From Legionella rowbothamii (lineage in GTDB: Bacteria; Pseudomonadota; Gammaproteobacteria; Legionellales; Legionellaceae), in NCBI RefSeq assembly GCF_900639985.1, contig NZ_CAAAIM010000002.1, positions 186,001 to 250,000 of the forward strand: DNA of 64,000 nt. The letters run 5' to 3'. The first letter of the stretch is position 1, and every line of letters begins with the position of its first letter. Both the position numbers and the translations under genes were made by a program. The notes below the pieces were generated by a model, which did no database searches, had not been told where the DNA came from, and saw nothing but the letters and a program-made list of their open reading frames with translations. This document shows, one piece after another, positions 17,735 to 26,851 of this stretch.

Positions 17735-19279
17735 GTGGGCTCTTTGTTACTAAGAAAGCTAACTGTTGTTGCAACTGCGGCAGTGTTAGGCATGATGGGG
17801 CAATTATTACAAGCTGAAACTGCGACTGCATCGCAGAAGTTATCGGTTATCGATGGTTATTACCCTGCTTATCCACCTACTGCTCCAGCTGAAGGTGCGC
17901 AACAAGAATTAATTAAGAAAGGGGAATACCTTTCTAAAATGGGCGATTGTATTTCCTGCCATACTGATGTGCACGCAGGAACTCCTGCTTACGCCGGTGG
18001 CTTGCCTATAGAGACTCCCTTTGGAACCTTCTATAGTCCTAACATCACCCCAGACAAAGAAACTGGTATTGGCAAGTGGACCGAACAGGATTTTATTCAC
18101 GCGTTGAAAGATGGGCATAATCCTCAGGGTGAAAATTTCTTCCCGGTTTTCCCATACTACTATTTTTCTTTAGTTACTGAGGAGGATGCTCGTGCATTAT
18201 ATGCATACTTTATGAGCTTGCCCGCAGTGAATCAAAAGAATAAGTCCTTGCCATTTCCTTTTAATGTACCTGGCGCCCGTCTTAGTTTGTGGGGATGGAA
18301 CTTATTGTTCTTTTATCCCGAAACTCGCGAGTTTGTCTATGATAAAACTCAGTCTCCAGAATGGAACCGAGGTCGATACATTGTTGATGGTTTAGGTCAC
18401 TGCAGCATGTGTCATACTCCATTGAATCCATTCGGCGCTCCTAAGAATAAATATTATTTAACCGGTGCGTTCATTGATGGTTTTTGGGCTCCGAATATTA
18501 CTAAATTCGGTTTGGAGTCAGCGAGCCATGAAGAAGTGGTTGATGTATTTAAAAAGAATCAGTTGATTAATAACGCCGGCCCAGTTGCAGGCCCTATGGC
18601 TGAAGTAAATCATAACAGTATGATGTATCTGACTGATGCTGATTTAATGTCGGTTGCGACCTACCTTAAAACCGTAGACACGAAAGACCCATTAGGGGTA
18701 CCACCCTCTAACGCTGCTCCAACTTTGGATCGTGGTAAGAAAGTCTATTTCACTGCTTGTGTGATTTGTCATCAGAATGGAGAAATGAGTGCGCCACTTC
18801 TTGGTGATGCCGTAAACTGGTATTCACGTTTGAAGCTGAGTGGTTTAACTGGCTTGTATCGTCGTGCAATTCATGGGTATAACTCCATGCCAGTTAAAGG
18901 GGCTTGTGTTACTTGTTCGGATAATGATGTTATTTCTGCAGTGGATTATATTCTTAATGAATCATTGACACGTGCTGAATTGGTCGATCTTAAATCTGGG
19001 GGCGCTGCGAAATATCCTGCCAATGGAAAGGATATTTACAATGAAAACTGTGCTACTTGCCATAAAGAAGGTAAGGGTGGAGCTCCTAAAATTGGTGATA
19101 AAGAAGCGTGGAAGCCGTTGATCGCTAAAAATATGGATGTATTGATTGGAAATACCATGAATGGGAAAAATCATCCTAAAAATGGTGGTTGTAAACAATG
19201 TTCAGGTGGTGAAGTAATTGAAGCCATCAAGTACATGATCAGTAAATCTAAAACTGAAGGTAATTATTCGTTGTGGTAG
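17735..19279 (+). CDS. Periplasmic four-haem cytochrome c
   Basis: A 514-residue protein with an N-terminal signal (about residues 1-26) and four CxxCH haem sites: CISCH (72), CSMCH (223), CVICH (about 342) and CATCH (about 439). The first half resembles the cytochrome subunit of membrane alcohol/gluconate dehydrogenases. The second half is two tandem cytochrome c5-like domains, each ending in a CxxC pair (GACVTCSD and GGCKQCSG). The fusion should shuttle electrons to the adjacent caa3 oxidase (inference). The start is GTG behind AGGAGGGA. It is separated from coxB by 155 bases holding a hairpin. Confidence 0.85.
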   Translation: MGSLLLRKLTVVATAAVLGMMGQLLQAETATASQKLSVIDGYYPAYPPTAPAEGAQQELIKKGEYLSKMGDCISCHTDVHAGTPAYAGGLPIETPFGTFYSPNITPDKETGIGKWTEQDFIHALKDGHNPQGENFFPVFPYYYFSLVTEEDARALYAYFMSLPAVNQKNKSLPFPFNVPGARLSLWGWNLLFFYPETREFVYDKTQSPEWNRGRYIVDGLGHCSMCHTPLNPFGAPKNKYYLTGAFIDGFWAPNITKFGLESASHEEVVDVFKKNQLINNAGPVAGPMAEVNHNSMMYLTDADLMSVATYLKTVDTKDPLGVPPSNAAPTLDRGKKVYFTACVICHQNGEMSAPLLGDAVNWYSRLKLSGLTGLYRRAIHGYNSMPVKGACVTCSDNDVISAVDYILNESLTRAELVDLKSGGAAKYPANGKDIYNENCATCHKEGKGGAPKIGDKEAWKPLIAKNMDVLIGNTMNGKNHPKNGGCKQCSGGEVIEAIKYMISKSKTEGNYSLW

Positions 19280-19311
19280 AAATGAAACCTTGAAAGGGGC
19301 TTACTGCCGTC

Positions 19312-19332
19312 GTAGCCTGATATCCAGGCTAC
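19312..19332 (+). terminator. Hairpin between the cytochrome gene and coxB
   Basis: An 8-bp perfect inverted repeat (GTAGCCTG and CAGGCTAC) with a 5-base loop begins 33 bases after the cytochrome stop. No U-run follows, so it may be an attenuator or an mRNA-processing site instead of a full terminator. Confidence 0.4.
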
Positions 19333-19434
19333 TTCCTAAGTAGGCGCCATTAACTTAACAGCAGTTAGTACATTACCGAAGTAGGTATTAAATCGCCAGG
19401 CTTGCTTGGCTTCTTGATAAGATGAGGAATTGGG

Positions 19435-20646
19435 ATGTTAAACAGGTTACCTATCTGTAGATTAATAGCAATGCTTGGGGCATTGATAGTTGGTCAGCCA
19501 GTTTTTGCCGCCGATGCTGCAAACAATTGGCAGTTGAATATGAGTCAGGGTGTGACCCCTATTAGTCGGGATGTTTACAACCTACATATGGTATGTATGG
19601 CGGTTTGTACCATTATTGGGGTTGTTGTTTTTGGCGTAATGATCTATTCGTTAATTCATCACCGAAAATCCAAGGGTTATAAGGCTGCCTCATTCCATGA
19701 TAACCCCCGGCTGGAGCTTATTTGGTCGATTATTCCTTTTTTAATCCTCGTAGGATTAGCGGTACCTGCTACACGAGTTTTAATTCGGATGGATGACACC
19801 AAACAATCAGAACTCACCGTGAAAATTGTTGGTTACCAATGGCGCTGGCAATATGAGTATTTAGATCAAGGCATTAGTTACTTCAGTACCTTATCGACTC
19901 CTTTATCTCAAATCCAGAACAAACAGGCTAAGAGCGAGTGGTACCTTTTAGAAGTAGATAAACCATTAGTTGTGCCTGTACATAAAAAAATTCGTTTCTT
20001 GGTGACCTCAAATGATGTTATCCATTCTTGGTGGGTTCCTGATTTAGGAATTAAACGTGATGCAATCCCCGGATTTATGTATGAAGCATGGGCAACCATT
20101 GAAAAGCCAGGTGTATATCGCGGGCAATGTGCCGAGCTTTGCGGGATTAATCATGGCTTTATGCCAATTGTTGTTGAAGCCGTAAGCCAAGCCGATTTTG
20201 ATAAGTGGGTTGCTGCCCAAACCTTAAAACAAGATAAGTATGCAAGCGAAGAAGCACAACCAGCGGCTCAAAAAGTAATGCAACGTAGTGAACTCATGAC
20301 TTTAGGAAAACATAAGTATGATCAACTATGCGCTGCCTGCCACCGTGTTGATGGAAAAGGCTTACCACCAATGTATCCAGCACTTAAAGGCAGTTCGGTT
20401 GCTGTAGGTAATCCTATTTCACGCCACATTGATATTATTTTAAATGGTATACCTGGTTCGGCAATGCAAGCCTATAAAGATCAATTAAGTGATGATGAAG
20501 TTGCTGCGATCGCGACTTACGAGCGTAATGCTTGGGCTAATAATACGAACGATCTTATCCAACCTGCAGATGTGGCTGCAGAGCGGCAGAATGCGAATAA
20601 ACAACCAACCATGGTGAATAAAGTTAACGCTGGAGGTTTAAAATGA
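19435..20646 (+). CDS. coxB: Cytochrome c oxidase subunit II with fused cytochrome c (caa3 type)
   Basis: A 403-residue precursor. A signal peptide ends near FAA (residue 24); two transmembrane helices (about 37-62 and 85-107) precede the cupredoxin domain with the CuA ligands in CAELCGINHGFM (about residues 232-243). A C-terminal cytochrome c domain has CAACH near residue 299 and a Met-containing MYPALKG. It passes electrons from its own haem to CuA and on to subunit I. The stop overlaps the coxA ATG by four bases. The C-terminal tail is Asn/Ala-rich. Confidence 0.96.
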   Translation: MLNRLPICRLIAMLGALIVGQPVFAADAANNWQLNMSQGVTPISRDVYNLHMVCMAVCTIIGVVVFGVMIYSLIHHRKSKGYKAASFHDNPRLELIWSIIPFLILVGLAVPATRVLIRMDDTKQSELTVKIVGYQWRWQYEYLDQGISYFSTLSTPLSQIQNKQAKSEWYLLEVDKPLVVPVHKKIRFLVTSNDVIHSWWVPDLGIKRDAIPGFMYEAWATIEKPGVYRGQCAELCGINHGFMPIVVEAVSQADFDKWVAAQTLKQDKYASEEAQPAAQKVMQRSELMTLGKHKYDQLCAACHRVDGKGLPPMYPALKGSSVAVGNPISRHIDIILNGIPGSAMQAYKDQLSDDEVAAIATYERNAWANNTNDLIQPADVAAERQNANKQPTMVNKVNAGGLK

Positions 20647-22262
20647 GTTATACGATAGCGCATGACGATGATCATCACGATGATCATGGCCCTGAGCAAG
20701 GTAAAGGTGTTTCGGGATTTATAAAGCGTTGGCTTTTTACTACCAACCATAAAGATATTGGTACTCTTTATCTGTGGTTAGCGTTATTCAGCTTTTTCGT
20801 TGCTGGTGCTATGGCTTTGGTAATTCGTGCTGAGCTCTTTCAACCTGGCCACCGTTTTGTTGATCCAAACTTCTTTAACCAAATGACTACTTTACATGGT
20901 TTAGTCATGTTATTTGGTGTGGTAATGCCTGCATTCACCGGGATGGCAAACTGGCAAATTCCTATGATGATTGGCGCTCCTGATATGGCTTTGCCACGGT
21001 TGAACAACTGGAGCTTCTGGATTTTACCTTTTGCCTTCGCGTTGTTGTTTTCAACTATGTTTCATAGCGGCGGGGGACCGAACTTCGGTTGGACCATGTA
21101 TGCACCTTTGTCCACTAAATATGCTCCACCCAGTACGGACTTTATGATTTTCTCCATCCATATGATGGGTCTATCATCGATTATGGGTTCGATTAATATC
21201 ATTGCGACTATATTAAATCTTCGGGCTCCTGGCATGACTATGATGAAGATGCCAATGTTCGTATGGACTTGGTTGATCACTGCATTCTTATTGATCGCTA
21301 TTATGCCTGTTTTAGCGGGTGCGGTAACAATGATGCTGGCGGATCGTCACTTCGGTACTAGCTTCTTTAGTGCTGCAGGGGGCGGAGATCCTATATTATT
21401 CCAGCACGTTTTCTGGTTCTTTGGACATCCTGAAGTATATGTATTGATATTACCTGCTTTTGGCGTTATTTCTGAAATTATTCCTACCTTCAGTCGTAAG
21501 CCACTATTTGGTTATCACTTCATGGTTTATGCAACAGTAAGTATTGCAATATTGTCGTTTATTGTTTGGGCACACCATATGTTTACCTCAGGGATTCCTT
21601 TGGGAGCCGAACTGTTTTTCATGTATACCACTATGTTAATTGCAGTACCAACCGGTATTAAAGTATTTAACTGGGTAAGTACCATGTTTAAAGGTGCGAT
21701 GACTTTTGAAACCCCGATGTTGTTTGCCTTAGCATTTGTGTTCTTGTTCACCATTGGTGGGTTTACCGGTTTGATGTTGGCATTAGTGCCGGCGGATTAC
21801 CAATATCAGGACAGCTATTTCGTTGTAGCGCATTTCCATTACGTACTTGTACCAGGGGCTATCTTTTCTCTGGTTGCGGCAACCTATTATTGGTTACCCA
21901 AGTGGACCGGTCATATGTACAACGAGTGTATTGGTAAATGGCATTTTTGGTTGTCGGTAATTTCAGTTAATTTGGCATTCTTCCCGATGCACTTCTTAGG
22001 TTTAGCGGGTATGCCACGCAGGATCCCTGATTACGCATTACAGTTCACCAACTTTAATATGATGGCAACTGTGGGCGCTTTTATTTTTGGATTCTCGCAA
22101 TTACTGTTTTTATATAACATCATTGCAACAGTAAGAAAGAAAGGAACTAAGAAGGATCTGGCTACTTCTCAAGTTTGGGAAGGAGCACAAGGCTTAGAGT
22201 GGACCTTACCTTCGCCTCCACCATACCATACATTTACTACTCCACCTGAGTTGAATGTATAG
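20643..22262 (+). CDS. coxA: Cytochrome c oxidase subunit I
   Basis: The haem-copper catalytic subunit, 539 residues with twelve predicted helices. Visible landmarks are the haem a ligand in TTLHGLVMLFG, the CuB and cross-linked Tyr segment HPEVYVLILPAFG, the paired His of VWAHHMFTSG, and the haem a and a3 ligands in VVAHFHYVLV. The HPEVY motif with Glu-containing WFFGHPEVY marks a type A oxidase. The N-terminus has a His/Asp-rich HDDDHHDDHG run that could bind metal. Coupled to coxB by ATGA overlap. Confidence 0.97.
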   Translation: MSYTIAHDDDHHDDHGPEQGKGVSGFIKRWLFTTNHKDIGTLYLWLALFSFFVAGAMALVIRAELFQPGHRFVDPNFFNQMTTLHGLVMLFGVVMPAFTGMANWQIPMMIGAPDMALPRLNNWSFWILPFAFALLFSTMFHSGGGPNFGWTMYAPLSTKYAPPSTDFMIFSIHMMGLSSIMGSINIIATILNLRAPGMTMMKMPMFVWTWLITAFLLIAIMPVLAGAVTMMLADRHFGTSFFSAAGGGDPILFQHVFWFFGHPEVYVLILPAFGVISEIIPTFSRKPLFGYHFMVYATVSIAILSFIVWAHHMFTSGIPLGAELFFMYTTMLIAVPTGIKVFNWVSTMFKGAMTFETPMLFALAFVFLFTIGGFTGLMLALVPADYQYQDSYFVVAHFHYVLVPGAIFSLVAATYYWLPKWTGHMYNECIGKWHFWLSVISVNLAFFPMHFLGLAGMPRRIPDYALQFTNFNMMATVGAFIFGFSQLLFLYNIIATVRKKGTKKDLATSQVWEGAQGLEWTLPSPPPYHTFTTPPELNV

Positions 22263-22282
22263 TTTTTTAGAGTATATGTTGT

Positions 22283-22819
22283 ATGAGTAATGAGCGTAAT
22301 CATCGTAAGTTACTGATGATTTTAACCGGTATTGTATTAGGCATGTTTGCTTTTGGTTTTGCACTTGTGCCTATATACAATAGCCTGTGCCAGACCTTAG
22401 GGATCAATGGTAAAATCAAATCAGAAGCAGTAGCATATGATGCGGCAACTGCTAAAATTTCTAAAGATCGTGAAGTTTTAGTCGAGTTTGTCGCAACTAA
22501 TAATAGTGCCGTTCCATGGGCTTTTTATCCCAAGACGCGGAAAATAAAAGTGCATCCCGGGGAAATTGCAAGGCTGGACTTTTATGCAGAAAACAAAACG
22601 GATCATCCAATGACCGTGCAGGCAATACCGAGTGTTACTCCAGGAATTGCTGCGAAATATTTGAAAAAAACCGAGTGTTTTTGCTTTGCTCGACAGACGT
22701 TAAATGGACATGAGGCGATGAATATGCCCTTGTTATTTCACCTGGATATAGATTTACCCGAAAAGATAAATACGGTTACGTTGTCATATACTTTATTTGA
22801 CGTGACTGATAGAAAGTAG
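22283..22819 (+). CDS. ctaG: Cytochrome c oxidase assembly protein Cox11 (CtaG)
   Basis: A 178-residue copper chaperone that delivers copper to the CuB site of subunit I. One N-terminal transmembrane helix (about residues 11-30) anchors a periplasmic immunoglobulin-like domain with the copper-binding pair ECFCF at about residue 132 and a conserved PLLFHLD. It lies 20 bases after coxA, inside the cox operon. Confidence 0.95.
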   Translation: MSNERNHRKLLMILTGIVLGMFAFGFALVPIYNSLCQTLGINGKIKSEAVAYDAATAKISKDREVLVEFVATNNSAVPWAFYPKTRKIKVHPGEIARLDFYAENKTDHPMTVQAIPSVTPGIAAKYLKKTECFCFARQTLNGHEAMNMPLLFHLDIDLPEKINTVTLSYTLFDVTDRK

Positions 22820-22847
22820 GTATCCATGGAATTAAGATAAAAAAACG

Positions 22848-22934
22848 GTCGTCATTGCACACTAAGTAAAGCAACCCAGTACTGCGTTTTAACGAAGGTG
22901 CGTTCTGGGGTGCTTCACCAAGGCTCGCAATGAC
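22848..22934. repeat. Dispersed palindromic repeat, copy 2, inside the cox operon
   Basis: The outer arms GTCATTGC (22851-22858) and GCAATGAC (22927-22934) are perfect complements. The inner arms AGCAACCCAG (22870-22879) and CTGGGGTGCT (22905-22914) pair with one mismatch. It fills most of the gap between ctaG and coxC and shares its core with the copy at 16108. Confidence 0.65.
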
Positions 22935-23007
22935 GAACTAAGTAGTGTTGTGCTATTGAAATGCACACTAGTTATAACGAATTATTGATACAGGAGACGT
23001 AGATAGA

Positions 23008-23877
23008 ATGGGAGCACACGGTACTTATTATGTCCCCAAGCCCAGTCACTGGCCTTTGGTTGGATCATGCGGATTAACCACCTTTTTGGTGGGGGCAGCA
23101 TCCTGGCTTCATCATGACTGGTATGGTCCATACATCTTTACCTTAGGACTGGCGATTATTATCAGCATGCTGTTTGGTTGGTTCGGCCAAGTTATTTATG
23201 AAAATGGTAAAGGAGTCTATGACCTGCAGGTTGATAAATCCTATCGTTGGGGGATGTGCTGGTTTATTTTCTCGGAAGTATGTTTTTTCGGGGCATTTTT
23301 CGGTGCACTATTTTATGCGCGTATGTGGATTGTTCCATTACTTGGTGGAGAAATACATCCCATAACCAATTATACCTTATGGCCTGATTTTTCAGCGGCA
23401 TGGCCCTTACTGCAAAACCCAGATAATCAAGTATTTGCTGGTGCTCATGAAGCCATGGGAGCATGGGGTTTAGCTGCAATTAACACGCTGATTCTTTTAA
23501 CTTCAGGTGTGACTATTACTTGGGCTCATTGGGCTTTAAAATTAAACAAGCGTAAGCAATTATTATGGGGCATGTCCTTAACGATTGCCTTAGGTATTCT
23601 GTTCTTAATCTGCCAAGCTTATGAGTATCATGAAGCGTATACGGAGATGGGTCTAACTTTAGCCTCAGGTATTTATGGAACCACATTCTTTATGCTAACT
23701 GGCTTCCACGGTTTGCATGTGACTTTGGGTACCATCATGCTGATCGTAATCGCCGTCCGTTGCAAGCGCGGCCATTTTACACCAGAGCGCCATTTCGCCT
23801 TTGAAGGCGTGGCTTGGTACTGGCACTTTGTTGACGTGGTATGGTTATTCTTATTTATCTTCGTTTATTGGTTATAA
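23008..23877 (+). CDS. coxC: Cytochrome c oxidase subunit III
   Basis: A 289-residue inner-membrane subunit with seven predicted helices, structural in the oxidase and helping to keep proton uptake efficient. Family features are the WPLVGS opening, WFIFSEVCFFGAFFGALFY, TGFHGLHVTLG and VAWYWHFVDVVWLFLF. A GGAGACG site precedes the ATG. It is separated from ctaG by 188 bases that contain a palindromic repeat, and ends the cox operon. Confidence 0.96.
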   Translation: MGAHGTYYVPKPSHWPLVGSCGLTTFLVGAASWLHHDWYGPYIFTLGLAIIISMLFGWFGQVIYENGKGVYDLQVDKSYRWGMCWFIFSEVCFFGAFFGALFYARMWIVPLLGGEIHPITNYTLWPDFSAAWPLLQNPDNQVFAGAHEAMGAWGLAAINTLILLTSGVTITWAHWALKLNKRKQLLWGMSLTIALGILFLICQAYEYHEAYTEMGLTLASGIYGTTFFMLTGFHGLHVTLGTIMLIVIAVRCKRGHFTPERHFAFEGVAWYWHFVDVVWLFLFIFVYWL

Positions 23878-23890
23878 ATGCTTGATACCG

Positions 23891-23925
23891 GTTGCTCATA
23901 AACCTAATTGGGTTTTATGAGCAAC
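23891..23925 (+). terminator. Hairpin at the end of the cox operon
   Basis: GTTGCTCATAAACC (23891-23904) pairs with GGTTTTATGAGCAAC (23911-23925) with one bulged base. It begins 13 bases after the coxC stop. The U-run is poor. Confidence 0.55.
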
Positions 23926-23965
23926 TCATGCTAAGTTATGCTCCAGTAGCTAATGGAGTATATTA

Positions 23966-24718
23966 ATGGGGCATGGTCGTAAAGATAAAAAAAGTGGTAT
24001 TTCTTTTTTTTCACGTAAAAAAAGAGAAAACGGAAGCTAGTAGCAGCATTCTGCAAACGCAGCCAAATGAGCCAATCGCTTCTTCCTCTTCTTCTCTAAC
24101 TAGTTCTGATATGGATAGTTTATCGCAACTGCATAAGCAAGCTATTTCTTGGACACGTAAAATTACCTCAAATACTCAGGCAATAAAATGATGAGGCTGC
24201 TCCAGTACATGCATACAACAAATAGAACAGGTGCTACTGCAAATTAATCATTTTGACACCTGTAACGCCGCTGCTAGTGTAGAACTTTCTACGTTGAAAG
24301 CGAATCTTAGCAAAACCATTAAATCTGACTATGTTGAAGTGCTTTGAGCCTTTCTAAGCAGCCAGGTATATTACGATGAACAAGGCAAGAAGCCCGCACA
24401 TGCTTTGTATTCAGTATTATAACCGGATGCAAAAACGCAAAGCAGACGCAAGATATTAAAGAAATTCGGGGAATGCAGGTTACAGGCTTCCATAAAGCAC
24501 AAGCAACAGTTGCGTTAAACGCCATTAAAGCTCGCCATCAGCAAATAATACAAAGTGAACGCGGAATAACGAATATCCAAATTTTAATGAATACCCTGGC
24601 TATTTTTGTAGATACCCAGGCCGCCCTAGGGAAGAAACGCTGCCAATGTGCAAAGTGCTAAGGCAAGTGTCCATGACGGCGAAGAAGAAATTAAAAAAGC
24701 GGCGCAGGCAAAGATGTA
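23966..24718 (+). pseudogene. Decayed helical or coiled-coil gene
   Basis: Coding sense persists in pieces across frames. It opens at ATG 23966 with MGHGRKDKKSGISFFSRKKR, shifts frame near 24030 into a Ser-rich part (ASSSILQTQPNEPIASS), and meets stops at 24189-24194. It resumes as QQIEQVLLQINHFDTCNAAA up to an in-frame TGA near 24344. It continues past further lesions as QDIKEIRGMQVTGFHKAQAT, and after another shift ends NAANVQSAKASVHDGEEEIK. At least three frameshifts and two stops are present. The intact ancestor was probably a Gln/Lys/Glu-rich helical protein of about 240 residues. No family is recognised. Confidence 0.6.
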
Positions 24719-24982
24719 ATCCTGCACTCTATATTTTAGCGATGGTAGAATTAGATATTATCAAGCAGAACGCCCCTCAAGAACCCCTGGACCAACGAGG
24801 GGTGCGACTTATGCGACCGAATATAATCCCAAAACAGGGCAGTGCGTACTTGGAGTGAAAGTTATGATCATCAAGGGAATGTTAATCGTGTGCATCCCAA
24901 AACGATTGATAGGCAGGGTCTAAATGCGCAGCATTATCCATCCACCGGAACGGAGCTTAAAAATCAAAGGGGACCAAAATAA
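24719..24982 (+). pseudogene. Decayed toxin-like C-terminal domain
   Basis: About 85 codons read as a compact domain: SDGRIRYYQAERPSRTPGPT, then ATYATEYNPKTGQ; after a one-base deletion near 24840 the reading continues as VRTWSESYDHQGNVNRVHPK, then LNAQHYPSTGTEL and the stop at 24982. The pattern of a GRIRYY start, a TEYNPKTG turn and a HPKT, HYP, TEL ending resembles, from memory, C-terminal tips of polymorphic toxins. The preceding stop separates it from the helical remnant, although the two may once have formed one protein. Not functional as it stands. Confidence 0.5.
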
Positions 24983-25019
24983 TGTATACAAGAGCAGATA
25001 TAGATTATTATCGTAATCA
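24982..25019 (+). pseudogene. Truncated start of a gene after the toxin-like remnant
   Basis: An ATG at 24982 overlaps the stop of the toxin-like domain (TAATG) and reads MYTRADIDYYRNQD before running into the antisense of the MFS gene. Gene spacing of this type is typical of immunity genes following toxin genes, so this could be a truncated immunity gene. The remaining frame to 25164 is probably only a shadow. Confidence 0.3.
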
Positions 25020-26222
25020 AGATTGCCCTGGTACGACGTCTGCCTCCATCCGCAGCACCCAAATCTGTCCGCACAACACTAATCCAACAAAAACCAAACC
25101 CATGCCTACATACTCGGGCGAAGTGTATCCAAAACCGGCTGCTATTGGTAAACCACCTAAATAGGCACCTAAAGTGTTGCCCATATTCGCACTAGCCTGC
25201 ACCATTGATGAGGCTAGCATTTCCGCACCTCGAGCCGCCTGAATCATCAGCATTTGCATCGCCGGCACTACGGCAAATGCAATAGTACCGGTAACAAAGG
25301 TCATAATTAGCGCGGCTAGCTTATGTTCAGCAAGCAATGCAACGGTTAGCAAGCATAGCATCATGAGCGAGAGCATTATTCCTACGACCATTAAGGGTGA
25401 TAATCGGTCGGCAAGGCGTCCCCCCAAGATATTACCAACAGCCATACCCATGCCTGCGAGCATCATGATGAAGGTGACCATATCATCGGAAAATAAAGTA
25501 ACATCGGTCATTAGTGGCGCAATATAACTAATCCAGGCGAATAAGCCTCCAGTGCCAATAGCGGAAATACCAATAATGAGCCATATTTCCAAGTCCTTAA
25601 AGATCGCTAAGCTTTGGCGAAAATCAAAGGGTTTTTCTAAAACTAAATTTGGCAGCCATTTGATAATAGAAAAGAAGGTTATTAAGCCAAATGAAGCCAC
25701 AATAAAGTAGGCGACACGCCAACTGCAATGATGGCCAATAAAGGTACCGAGGGGCACGCCAAAAATATTGGCTAAGGTAAGGACGGTAAACATAATCGCA
25801 ACCGCGCTTGCCCCTTTCCCTGGCTTTGCTAATTGGGTGGCAACGACGGCACCGACACCAAAAAATGCACCATGTGGTAAACCAGCCATAAAGCGCGCGA
25901 TTAAAAGCAGGGAAAAATTTGGCGCGATCGAAAATAAGACATTAAACACAACAAATAGGAGCATCAGTGTTACTAAAATTTTTTTGGGGGGATAGTTTTT
26001 GGCCAGTGCAATCATGAGGGGCGCCCCAACCACCACGCCCAAGGCATAAATTGCAATAAGATAGCCTGCTGTAGGGATAGATATAGATAGTGAGTTTGCG
26101 ACATCAGGCAAAACCCCCATCATCAAATACTCAGTCATACCAATACACAAGCCGCCCAGAGTAAGCGGCAACAAGTTTTTAAGCCAGCCTAAATTGGAGT
26201 GGTTTGCTATGGCTTCATTCAT
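25017..26222 (-). CDS. MFS transporter, DHA1 (AraJ/YdhP-like) family
   Basis: A 401-residue major-facilitator protein with twelve predicted helices. The N-terminal MTEYLMMGVLPDVANSL and the later RFMAGLPHGAFFGVGAVVA are typical of the sugar-efflux/AraJ-YdhP branch, usually proton-driven drug or sugar exporters. The substrate is not predictable. It is monocistronic, and its 3' end abuts the decayed toxin-like locus on the opposite strand. Confidence 0.88.
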   Translation of the reverse strand: MNEAIANHSNLGWLKNLLPLTLGGLCIGMTEYLMMGVLPDVANSLSISIPTAGYLIAIYALGVVVGAPLMIALAKNYPPKKILVTLMLLFVVFNVLFSIAPNFSLLLIARFMAGLPHGAFFGVGAVVATQLAKPGKGASAVAIMFTVLTLANIFGVPLGTFIGHHCSWRVAYFIVASFGLITFFSIIKWLPNLVLEKPFDFRQSLAIFKDLEIWLIIGISAIGTGGLFAWISYIAPLMTDVTLFSDDMVTFIMMLAGMGMAVGNILGGRLADRLSPLMVVGIMLSLMMLCLLTVALLAEHKLAALIMTFVTGTIAFAVVPAMQMLMIQAARGAEMLASSMVQASANMGNTLGAYLGGLPIAAGFGYTSPEYVGMGLVFVGLVLCGQIWVLRMEADVVPGQS

Positions 26223-26313
26223 TGATTATTTTTCCTACGCGTTATAAATACTATAAAGCGTAACTTTATCCTGTTTTAGTGGATTAATGAATGCAAGATG
26301 GTTGGGATTTACG

Positions 26314-26631
26314 TTACAAGCGCGTATTAATTACTAAACCAGGCTGGAATTGAATCTCCTCAATGTTCATTTGATAAATGAAATGGAGTTTAGAATGGGT
26401 AATTCCTTGAATGCTTGCATGTCCACGGAAATATTTGCCATGAAATGAAACATGAGTCTCTTTCTCAAAATAATGGCTGCATTTTAACTCTAATTCACAA
26501 TCAGATAGGCTGAGCATTTGCCCCATATAATCTTCCTGATCCAATTTTATCATTATAAAAACGGGCTCTACAGGCTGAATCAACACATCAATCTCCATGA
26601 TTTTGTGCGGAACAAAATGATCACAAGTCAT
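26314..26631 (-). CDS. Hypothetical protein, possibly PilZ-like
   Basis: A 105-residue protein rich in beta-strand patterns. The stretch GQMLSLSDCELELKC resembles the D-x-S-x-x-G strand pair of PilZ domains, but the Arg-rich RxxxR c-di-GMP motif is missing, so a PilZ fold is only a suspicion. No signal peptide or membrane segment. The ribosome site is weak. It lies between the MFS gene and parB on the same strand but is not clearly in an operon with either. Confidence 0.5.
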   Translation of the reverse strand: MTCDHFVPHKIMEIDVLIQPVEPVFIMIKLDQEDYMGQMLSLSDCELELKCSHYFEKETHVSFHGKYFRGHASIQGITHSKLHFIYQMNIEEIQFQPGLVINTRL

Positions 26632-26813
26632 ATTTATAGTCTAGTTCAAATAAGGGTGAGTTTGGATTTTTTTCTTGCAAATTTTTTGAAGAATATGCGC
26701 GGTTTAAAGAGGCGCTTGAATTTTCTGTCAGTATGTCGCTGGGGAAGGGGAGCTTCCTACTCGAAAAGGAAAAAGGATGAGAAGCAATAACCACTTATAA
26801 GAAAAGAGGTTAT

Positions 26814-26834
26814 ACGTCATCCTAAGGATGACGT
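26814..26834 (-). terminator. Perfect hairpin after parB
   Basis: ACGTCATCC and GGATGACGT are perfect complements around a TAA loop, 18 to 38 bases past the parB stop. A T-rich tail is present only on the plus strand (GTTTTCT). The likely role is termination or 3' protection of the parAB transcript. Confidence 0.5.
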
Positions 26835-26851
26835 GTTTTCTGCCCTCGCAG

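Noticed and set aside
18962..19198. Minus-strand frame inside the four-haem cytochrome gene
   Set aside because: Shadow of the c5-like domains on the plus strand, which carry haem motifs.
24982..25164. Full 60-codon frame as an intact immunity gene
   Set aside because: Only the first dozen or so residues lie outside the antisense of the MFS gene. The rest is its reverse complement, so at most a truncated start remains.
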